From assembly GCA_020052215.1 (NCBI GenBank), contig JAGVPN010000380.1, positions 1 to 5,844 of the forward strand: a DNA stretch of 5,844 nucleotides. The letters are read 5' to 3'. The first letter of the stretch is position 1, and every line of letters starts with the position of its first letter. The position numbers were made by a program, and so were the translations under genes. Under the pieces are notes generated by a model that worked only from the letters and a program-made list of their open reading frames with translations, ran no database searches and was not told where the DNA came from. The stretch comes from Syntrophobacterales bacterium. Lineage in GTDB: Bacteria > Desulfobacterota > Desulfobaccia > Desulfobaccales > 0-14-0-80-60-11. Below, piece by piece: positions 1 through 4,745 of the stretch.

Positions 1-540
1 ATCCTGGGCAAGCTGGACGCCTGGGGAGAGTCGCCTCTGTCCCTGGTCCTGGGGGTCGGCCTGGCCAAGGGGGAGGCCATAGACGAGGTGGTGCGCCTGA
101 CCACCGAGATGGGGGTGAACCGGATTTTCCCCTTTATCTCGGAGCGGTCGGAACGGCTTACCCCGGAACGGGCGGCGCGGCGCCGGGAGCGTTGGCAGCG
201 CCTGGCCCGGGAGAGCCTCAAGTCCTGCCAGCGGTCCATGCTCCCCTTAATCGAGCCGCCCCGGGATTTTGCCGCGGCGCTGGACGGCCCGGAGGGAGTC
301 AAACTCATCTTTTGGGAAGAGGAGCGGGGTGGGGGTCTTCACTCTTTGCTACTTCTGCCCCGGCCCCGAGACGTCAGGGTCCTCATCGGCCCGGAAGGCG
401 GGTTTTCTGCCGGCGAGGCGGCCCTGGCCCGGGAGGCCGGCTTCCGGGTGGTCAGCCTGGGACCCCGCCGCCTCAAGGTAGCCACCGCGGCGCTGGCAGC
501 CATCACCCTGATCCAGTATGCCTGGGGGGACCTGGCCTGA
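1..540 (+). CDS. rsmE: RsmE-family 16S rRNA m3U1498 methyltransferase, 3' part
   Basis: Open from base 1 without a start codon, leaving 179 residues of a family usually near 240-250; the missing N-terminus is the PUA-like RNA-binding part. RsmE methylates N3 of U1498 in 16S rRNA using S-adenosylmethionine and has a SPOUT (trefoil-knot) fold. Visible family signatures, numbered from the window edge: KGEAIDEVV with TEMGV (about 23-39), a PFISERS stretch (44-50), the knot glycine loop GPEGGFS (130-136), and the C-terminal LGPRRLK...TAALAAITLIQYAWGDL. Two normally conserved spots deviate: the usual ILRxETA reads RLKVATA (156-163), and the usual EAAEQSxR reads ESLKSCQR before SMLP. The frame is intact with no stops, so this is either a divergent RsmE or a paralogue. 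Its TGA overlaps the ATG of the next gene. Family assignment is firm; exact target specificity is inferred. Confidence 0.9.
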   Translation: MLGKLDAWGESPLSLVLGVGLAKGEAIDEVVRLTTEMGVNRIFPFISERSERLTPERAARRRERWQRLARESLKSCQRSMLPLIEPPRDFAAALDGPEGVKLIFWEEERGGGLHSLLLLPRPRDVRVLIGPEGGFSAGEAALAREAGFRVVSLGPRRLKVATAALAAITLIQYAWGDLA

Positions 541-1460
541 TGGCCGCCGACTTGCCCTACCGGGATCTCAATTCTTACCTGAAAGAACGGTTCGGCCAAC
601 GGGTTCAGAAAATCACTCTGGATGCCGGGCTGACCTGCCCCAACCGGGACGGCCGGGTGGGCGCCGGGGGCTGCCTCTACTGCAATGCCCGGGGCTCCGG
701 GACCGGCGCCTGGGGGCGGGGCCAGAGCATCCCGGCCCAAATGGAGGCGGGTATGGCCCGCCTCTCCCGGCGCTACGGGGCGGCCCGGTTCATCGCCTAT
801 TTCCAGAGTTTTTCCAATACCTATGCGCCCGTAGCCAGACTCCGGGAGATCTACGAGGCGGCCCTGGCGCCTCCCCAGGTGGTGGGCCTCGCCATCGGCA
901 CCCGCCCGGACTGCCTGGGAGATGAGGTTTTGGACCTCCTGGCCGGCTATGCCCGGGACCGGCTTATATGGTTGGAACTGGGGTTGCAGTCCGCCCATGA
1001 CGCGACCCTGGCGCGCCTCAACCGGGGCCACGACTCGGCCTGCTTCCGCGAGGCTACGGCCCGGGCTGCGGCCCGGGGGCTCTCGGTGGTGGCCCACGTG
1101 ATTCTGGGGCTGCCGGGAGAGGGCCCCCGGGAGATGGCGGCCACCGCTGAGTTTCTGGCCCGGCTGCCGGTGCATGGCGTCAAAATCCACTTGCTGTATG
1201 TCATCAAGGATTCCGGACTGGCCCGGCTCCACCAGGAAGGGGAGTACGTCTGCCTCACCGAAGACCAGTACGTCAATGGCGTAGTGGACTTCATCGAACG
1301 GCTCCCGGCCCACCTGGTGATTCACCGCTTGACCGGGGACCCCCATGCCGAAGAACTGCTGGCTCCGGCCTGGTGCCTGGATAAATCCCGGATCCTGAAG
1401 CGCATCCGGGATGAATTCACCCGCCGGGGAAGCCTCCAGGGGAGTCAGCTAATCATTTAA
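540..1460 (+). CDS. yhcC: TIGR01212 / YhcC-family radical SAM protein
   Basis: A 306-residue protein, matching the usual length of about 300-310. The start is the ATG overlapping the upstream TGA (TGATG). The same frame is open further upstream, but that stretch lies inside rsmE and lacks family similarity. A G-rich stretch at 525-530 may serve as a weak ribosome binding site, and coupling to rsmE is likely. The radical SAM [4Fe-4S] ligands are C33, C45 and C48 in CPNRDG...GGCLYC, a CX11CX2C spacing that is typical here and unlike the CX3CX2C of most radical SAM enzymes. Other family signatures in order: AYFQSFSNTYAP, GTRPDC, WLELGLQSAHD, NRGHD, HVILGLPGEG, VKIHLLYVIK and, near the end, LLAPAWCLDK. 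The reaction is not known to me; the family is related to Elp3-type radical SAM proteins. Nothing is missing or broken. Confidence 0.93.
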   Translation: MAADLPYRDLNSYLKERFGQRVQKITLDAGLTCPNRDGRVGAGGCLYCNARGSGTGAWGRGQSIPAQMEAGMARLSRRYGAARFIAYFQSFSNTYAPVARLREIYEAALAPPQVVGLAIGTRPDCLGDEVLDLLAGYARDRLIWLELGLQSAHDATLARLNRGHDSACFREATARAAARGLSVVAHVILGLPGEGPREMAATAEFLARLPVHGVKIHLLYVIKDSGLARLHQEGEYVCLTEDQYVNGVVDFIERLPAHLVIHRLTGDPHAEELLAPAWCLDKSRILKRIRDEFTRRGSLQGSQLII

Positions 1461-1495
1461 GTCTGATGTCTGGTTACCTCATTTCCCGCGGCAGG

Positions 1496-1501
1496 AAGGA
1501 G
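1496..1501 (+). promoter_or_regulatory. Strong Shine-Dalgarno for a small ORF
   Basis: AAGGAG lies seven bases before the ATG at 1509, within a longer purine run from 1493. It is a near-ideal ribosome binding site and the main reason to take the following 38-codon ORF seriously. Confidence 0.5.
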
Positions 1502-1508
1502 TGAGATT

Positions 1509-1625
1509 ATGAAATCTAAGGCGGTGAATTCGGACCCGGTTACCGCTGGCGTTATGGAAGTTAAAGATGACCTAACCGCTGAGATCGCCCAATACCTGGG
1601 AGTTGGTTCCTCCATGGGGTTGTGA
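1509..1625 (+). CDS. Small hypothetical protein, 38 aa
   Basis: ATG to TGA, 38 residues, starting MKSKAVNSDPVTAG and ending GVGSSMGL. I do not recognise it. It is polar and mildly acidic at the start with a short possible amphipathic segment (DDLTAEIAQYLG, about 20-31); there is no signal peptide, membrane segment, cysteine or obvious motif. Support comes from the strong ribosome binding site, the ATG start, and its position in an otherwise empty spacer between two same-strand genes. Against it: it is very short and I see no homologue. It could be a real small protein, the remnant of a truncated gene, or chance. Confidence 0.35.
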   Translation: MKSKAVNSDPVTAGVMEVKDDLTAEIAQYLGVGSSMGL

Positions 1626-1738
1626 TATGCTGAAGCCTGCCGGATCTCCGCGCCCCAGCCTTTGATAACGCCGGATAATCACCCGAAGAGAATCCCGCTT
1701 GCCTGCCGATACCGGAGGGCGCGGGGTTGATGGTTAAT

Positions 1739-1744
1739 AAGGAG
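1739..1744 (+). promoter_or_regulatory. Ribosome binding site supporting a GTG start
   Basis: AAGGAG eleven bases upstream of GTG 1756. The spacing is somewhat long but usable. It supports GTG 1756 as the start of the TVP38-like gene, since the next in-frame ATG falls at residue 147, inside the conserved domain. Confidence 0.45.
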
Positions 1745-1755
1745 TTCTTGGATAA

Positions 1756-2520
1756 GTGACTGAAGAGGGGAACGGAATTTTTTCGCCGAAGAACCGACCC
1801 TGGCTCTGGGGACTGCTGGTTCTGGTCCTTCTGAGCCTGGGGCTGTTGTTCTGGGCCTTTCACTGCCGCAGCTTCCTCTGGGGCCAGGCGTGCCATTACT
1901 TTGGGGTCTGCACCAATAAGGATTTGATCAAATCCGTCCTCAAGGCTGCGGGGCCCCTGGCGCCCCTGGCATTCATCGTGATCCAGGCCCTCCAGGTGGT
2001 TTTCGCCCCCATCCCCGGGGAGGCCACCGGTTTCATCGGCGGCTACCTGTTCGGGGCGCCCCTGGGCCTGTTGTATTCCACCCTGGGCCTGACTCTGGGC
2101 TCGGTGGGCGCTTTTTTTATCGCCCGCTGGCTGGAAGAACACTACGTAAAACGGTGGATTCCATCGGAAATCCTCCAGAAGTTCGATTTCCTGATGGAAC
2201 GCCAGGGGGCCCTGGTCTCGTTCATCCTCTTCCTTCTTCCCGGCTTTCCCAAAGACTACCTCTGTTTCCTCCTGGGCCTGAGCCGCATGCCCTTCAAATT
2301 ATTTCTGCTGATCTGCGTGGTGGGACGGATTCCCGGCACCCTGCTCCTGAACCTCCAGGGGGCCAAGGTTTACCAGGGCGACTATTACAGCACCCTGATC
2401 ATCCTGGGACTGTGCCTGGTGCTCGTCCTGCTCCTGGGATACTACCGGGAGCCGGTGTACCGCTGGATCAGGCGGTTTGACCATCCGGAAGAGAAAACGC
2501 TGGGTTCAGGAAACCAGTAA
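1756..2520 (+). CDS. TVP38/TMEM64-family (VTT domain) membrane protein
   Basis: A 254-residue integral membrane protein of the TVP38/TMEM64 (DedA-like, VTT/SNARE-associated) superfamily. Members are linked to lipid scrambling or transport and membrane homeostasis; the substrate here is unknown. One membrane helix is clear at about 16-35. The VTT core covers about 65-205: the re-entrant-type segment FAPIPGEATGFIGGYLFG (83-100), a glycine-rich helix ending FFIAR (120-124), then LLPGFPKDYLCFLLGLS (160-176) and VVGRIPGTLLLNLQGAKV (188-205). A last helix is at about 212-229 with a basic C-terminal tail. Three cysteines (C37, C46, C52) cluster in the loop after helix 1, a possible disulfide or metal site. 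GTG is the start (ribosome binding site at 1739). It lies 68 bases before a methyltransferase gene on the same strand and may be co-transcribed with it. Family assignment is firm, function open. Confidence 0.88.
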   Translation: MTEEGNGIFSPKNRPWLWGLLVLVLLSLGLLFWAFHCRSFLWGQACHYFGVCTNKDLIKSVLKAAGPLAPLAFIVIQALQVVFAPIPGEATGFIGGYLFGAPLGLLYSTLGLTLGSVGAFFIARWLEEHYVKRWIPSEILQKFDFLMERQGALVSFILFLLPGFPKDYLCFLLGLSRMPFKLFLLICVVGRIPGTLLLNLQGAKVYQGDYYSTLIILGLCLVLVLLLGYYREPVYRWIRRFDHPEEKTLGSGNQ

Positions 2521-2526
2521 TAGGAA

Positions 2527-2554
2527 AGAAGGGGCGGCTGCCCCCGATCCTTCT
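2527..2554 (+). other. Small intergenic hairpin, possible weak attenuator
   Basis: AGAAGG (2527-2532) can pair with CCTTCT (2549-2554), and inside it GGGGC (2531-2535) can pair with GCCCC (2540-2544) around a GGCT loop; the two stems share two bases and so compete at their junction. No T-run follows, so it is not a standard intrinsic terminator. It sits directly after the TVP38-like gene stop and could partly separate expression of the two genes. Confidence 0.25.
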
Positions 2555-2577
2555 CTCAGTAATTAACTTGGAGAAAA

Positions 2578-2582
2578 GGGAG
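2578..2582 (+). promoter_or_regulatory. Shine-Dalgarno deciding the methyltransferase start
   Basis: GGGAG lies six bases before ATG 2589. It favours that ATG over the in-frame TTG at 2568, which would add seven residues and place this site inside the coding region. Confidence 0.55.
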
Positions 2583-2588
2583 CAAACC

Positions 2589-3605
2589 ATGACGTTGGAT
2601 CCTGAAGGCGGTTTTGAGCAAATCATGTCCATGGCCCGGGGCTTCCAGGTCGCCAAGATGCTCATGGTGGCCGTGGATTTGGGCCTGTTCGATTTCCTGG
2701 CCGAACCGAAGAGCGCGGAGCAGACCGCGGCCTGGCTTCAGGCCGACGCCCGGGCCACCGGCATCTTTCTGAATGGCTTGGCCGCCTTGGGGCTCCTGGA
2801 AAAAAGCGGAGACACCTTCAAGAATCGCCAACTGGCCTCCCGCTTCCTGGTGCGGGGCTCGGAAAACTACCGGGGGGCCATCATCAAACACATGGAGCAC
2901 ACCTGGGAGCGAGGCTGGGAAGACCTGAAGGAGACGGTCCGGGCGGGCCACCCGGCGCAGGCGGACCCGGAAAAGTGGCTGGACGCCCGCCCCGAACGGG
3001 ACGCATCCGAGGTCCGGGCCTTTATCTGGGGCATGCACGCCATCGCCCGGGACCTGGCCCCCCAGGTGGCGGCCAAGCTGGATCTGAAGGCCGTGCGCCG
3101 TCTCCTGGACCTGGGGGGAGGCCCGGCCACCTATGCCATTAACTTTGCCCAGGCCAACCCGGGGCTTGTCGCCACGGTCTTCGACCTGCCCATGCCCCTG
3201 GAGATCGCCCGGGAAAATATTGCCAAAAACGGCCTGACGGACCGGGTGGGCACCCTGGCGGGAAACTTTCTCCAGGATGACATCGGCAGGGGCTACGATT
3301 TCATCTGGGTCTCCCAGATCCTCCACAGCCACGACGAGGAGCAGTGCAAGCTCATCATCGCCAAGGCAGTGGCGGCCCTGGCCCCCGGCGGCACCCTGGC
3401 CATCCAGGATTTCTACCTCAACGCCGACGGGGCCAGCCCCCCGGGTGCGGCCATGTTCGGGGTGCACATGCTGGCCGTCACCCCCCGGGGCCGGGCCTAC
3501 ACCCATGGGGAAGTGGCGGAGTGGGTTGAGGCCGCGGGTCTGGCGGCGCCTTCGCTCATCCACAGCGGCATGGACGCCAGTATCTTGGTGGCTAAAAAGA
3601 AGTAG
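2589..3605 (+). CDS. SAM-dependent methyltransferase, O-methyltransferase family 2 type
   Basis: A 338-residue protein with the two-part layout of small-molecule O-methyltransferases related to acetylserotonin/hydroxyneurosporene/caffeate-type enzymes. Residues about 9-90 form the winged-helix dimerisation domain (VAVDLGLFDFL, TGIFLNGLAALGLLEK, then the LASRFLV segment). Residues about 155-338 form the Rossmann methyltransferase domain: motif I LLDLGGGPATYA (172-183), the acidic FDLP (198-201), the NFLQDD loop (226-231), WVSQILHSHDEEQ (240-252) around the usual catalytic-histidine position (H246 or H248), and LAPGGTLAIQDF (264-275). The C-terminus, with YTHGEVAEWVEAAGL (304-318) and ILVAKKK, is complete. 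Motif I has alanine where related bacterial proteins commonly have a third-turn glycine (GGGPGTY). No pigment or natural-product genes surround it, so the substrate cannot be inferred. It is convergent with the next gene. Confidence 0.87.
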   Translation: MTLDPEGGFEQIMSMARGFQVAKMLMVAVDLGLFDFLAEPKSAEQTAAWLQADARATGIFLNGLAALGLLEKSGDTFKNRQLASRFLVRGSENYRGAIIKHMEHTWERGWEDLKETVRAGHPAQADPEKWLDARPERDASEVRAFIWGMHAIARDLAPQVAAKLDLKAVRRLLDLGGGPATYAINFAQANPGLVATVFDLPMPLEIARENIAKNGLTDRVGTLAGNFLQDDIGRGYDFIWVSQILHSHDEEQCKLIIAKAVAALAPGGTLAIQDFYLNADGASPPGAAMFGVHMLAVTPRGRAYTHGEVAEWVEAAGLAAPSLIHSGMDASILVAKKK

Positions 3606-3702
3606 TAGAGGGTGATGCGCCGGAAGAGAAGGCGGAAAGGGAGATGGCTTTATTAGGATGTAGTCAGGCCGGGTAGTTAAAACTGAGCCCCGCTGGATTG
3701 GC

Positions 3703-4089
3703 TTATTTCGACCTGCGGCCATCGGTGGCAGGTTGCCAGGGCCAGCGTCCGGTGATCTCCAATTCCAGGGAAAAACTCAGAAAGGTTCGAATTACTACCA
3801 AAAGCGCCAATATCCCCAGATCATTATAGGTAGGGCCAATCGCCACCGTGCCGACGATATCGGAAGCAATGAGAAATTCCAGACCCAGCAGGATGGCCTT
3901 GCCGAAATCGCTGCGGAATCTCCGATAACAATCATCCAGGGCGCCCTCTTTGATGACCCGCACGAGGAAGATGATGGTGGTGGTTATGGCACCCACCACG
4001 ATGATCCCAATGGCAATGGCTTCGATGCCCACTGCGACCCACTTTATCGACTGATCGAAGCCCTCGAAACCGACGCTTGAACCCACCAT
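3703..4089 (-). CDS. DUF1622 family small membrane protein
   Basis: A 128-residue membrane protein matching DUF1622, which is usually about 110-130 residues, so it is full length. Helices are at about 18-43, 63-84 and 89-108. The conserved core is complete: DFGKAILLGLEFLIASDIVGT (61-81), then VVIRTFLSFSLELEITGRWPW (98-118). The family has no established biochemical function. The start is ATG at 4089, with GAGGA seven bases upstream (4097-4101). It is convergent with the methyltransferase across a 97-base gap in which I see no clear terminator. By hand count, 60-base blocks run about 42-57% GC against about 72% in a sampled methyltransferase block, and it borders a repeat-rich AT-richer spacer. 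That may mean a different history, or just membrane-protein composition. Confidence 0.88.
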   Translation of the reverse strand: MVGSSVGFEGFDQSIKWVAVGIEAIAIGIIVVGAITTTIIFLVRVIKEGALDDCYRRFRSDFGKAILLGLEFLIASDIVGTVAIGPTYNDLGILALLVVIRTFLSFSLELEITGRWPWQPATDGRRSK

Positions 4090-4175
4090 CTTGAAGTCCT
4101 CGCCAATTATGGTTTTCTCTATGCTGTTTCTTATAGTAATTGCTCAAAAGTTTTTTCTGTTATGGAAATCATTAT

Positions 4176-4266
4176 AATCCCCCCTGCCCCCCTTTAAAAA
4201 AGGGGGGGAACTACAAGGGATTGCTGTTAAAGTCCCCCTTTGAAAAAGGGGGATTTAGGGGGATTT
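4176..4266. repeat. Inverted pair of C-run/G-run hairpin repeats
   Basis: Two diverged copies face each other. Copy 1 (4176-4212) has a C-rich tail followed by a hairpin, CCCCCCTTT (4187-4195) pairing with AAAGGGGGG (4199-4207). Copy 2 (4229-4266) has the hairpin TCCCCCTTT (4233-4241) with AAAGGGGGA (4245-4253), then a G-rich tail TTTAGGGGGATTT. The tails point outward and a 16-base spacer separates the copies, so the whole block can also fold as one long imperfect hairpin. From memory, this motif type is dispersed in many copies in deltaproteobacterial and some cyanobacterial genomes; I could not check that. It lies upstream of the DUF1622 gene and could affect its transcript. Confidence 0.85.
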
Positions 4267-4267
4267 G

Positions 4268-4370
4268 ATACCACTTCGCACTCAAATGGTAGCAGAGGCT
4301 TTCCAGCCTGTGCAGGCGCAGGCGAAAGCCTGCGGCTACCAATAATTACCTTTTGATTGCAACTCGGTAT
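4268..4370. repeat. REP/BIME-like double hairpin within imperfect inverted repeats
   Basis: The core (4287-4341) holds two hairpins in opposite orientation. GTAG (4289-4292) leads into a stem with AGGCT (4296-4300) against AGCCT (4305-4309), extended by GCA/TGC across a G-G mismatch. Then a perfect seven-base stem CGCAGGC (4317-4323) and GCCTGCG (4328-4334) has a GAAA loop and is followed by CTAC (4336-4339). A GTAG foot before one hairpin and a CTAC foot after the next is the layout of REP-iREP doublets (BIMEs) mobilised by RAYT transposases. Outside the core, 24-base arms at 4268-4291 and 4347-4370 match in inverted orientation at 18 of 24 positions. No transposase is in the window and no target duplication is visible. 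Confidence 0.75.
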
Positions 4371-4544
4371 GAGAACCTCCAAACAGAAGGAATTTATGGC
4401 AAACGCTATAAATCAGGTCTAGATCACGGGAAATCCTTTATGGGGGTATCCGGTTGACTCCGTACCCACTATATGTTGTTTTTTAATTAACGACTCCATG
4501 AATGGATCTTTAATGAACTATAGACTATAATAAAGGCGATTTAT
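4371..4544. other. AT-rich intergenic stretch without a recognisable gene
   Basis: Between two repeat blocks. By hand count about 26% GC across 4471-4540, against well over 60% in most flanking genes. It contains an eight-codon ORF (4396-4422, after AAGGA), an imperfect hairpin with GGGTA (4444-4448) and TACCC (4463-4467), and a TATAAT at 4526 with no good -35 and no gene downstream on that strand. I see no function. Confidence 0.5.
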
Positions 4545-4657
4545 TCCCTCCCCCTTGATGGGGGAGGGTTAGGGTGGGGGTGGAAATGCTATGTTCTACA
4601 TGGGGTTAGCCCAGACACCCCCTCCCCCCAACCCCCTCCCACCAGGGGAGGGGGAGT
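4545..4657. repeat. Inverted pair of CCCTCCCCC-type hairpin repeats
   Basis: Copy 1: CCCTCCCCC (4546-4554), loop TTGAT, GGGGGAGGG (4560-4568), then the tail TTAGGGTGGGGGTGG (4569-4583). Copy 2 is its diverged inverse: the tail (4615-4631) first, then CCCCCTCCC (4632-4640), loop ACCAG, GGGAGGGGG (4646-4654). Both hairpins have perfect nine-base stems. Here the tails face inward around a 31-base spacer, the opposite arrangement to the pair at 4176-4266. From memory this motif is widely dispersed in bacterial genomes. It lies about 90 bases past the 3' end of the minus-strand epimerase gene and might stabilise or end its transcript, although no T-run follows. Confidence 0.85.
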
Positions 4658-4745
4658 TTACAAATCAGGCTAATCTGATGGAATCCTGGCTTCCGGTCAT
4701 CCCATATCTAGTGGCAGGGAGAGTCAACCGGATAGCCCCAATCCT

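Noticed and set aside
192..539. N-terminal extension of the YhcC frame upstream of ATG 540
   Set aside because: Lies wholly inside rsmE, reads as Pro/Gly/Arg-rich filler, and the family N-terminus begins just after ATG 540.
339..1346. 335-codon minus-strand ORF antisense to rsmE and yhcC
   Set aside because: Low-complexity Gly/Pro/Gln/Arg-rich translation with no family features; a shadow of GC-rich codons on the + strand, where both genes have clear motifs.
1648..1724. Long-range inverted repeat CCGCGCCC (1648-1655) / GGGCGCGG (1717-1724) and repeated GCCTGCCG (1635, 1701)
   Set aside because: Only eight bases, loop of about 60 bases, and expected by chance at this GC content; no riboswitch-like conserved core recognised.
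2556..3722. 388-codon minus-strand ORF antisense to the methyltransferase
   Set aside because: Long only because of third-position G/C on the other strand; no motifs, and it would overlap the end of the DUF1622 gene.
4444..4484. Possible intrinsic terminator: hairpin GGGTA..TACCC followed by TTTTTT
   Set aside because: The stem is bulged and the T-run is about ten bases away; no + strand gene ends upstream that would need it.
4454..4531. Promoter-like TTGACT (4454) and TATAAT (4526)
   Set aside because: The two are far too widely spaced to work together, neither has a proper partner, and no + strand gene follows.
4176..4657. CRISPR array or tandem repeat interpretation of the repeat cluster
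   Set aside because: The repeats are inverted pairs from different families, without regular spacing, identical direct repeats or unique spacers.
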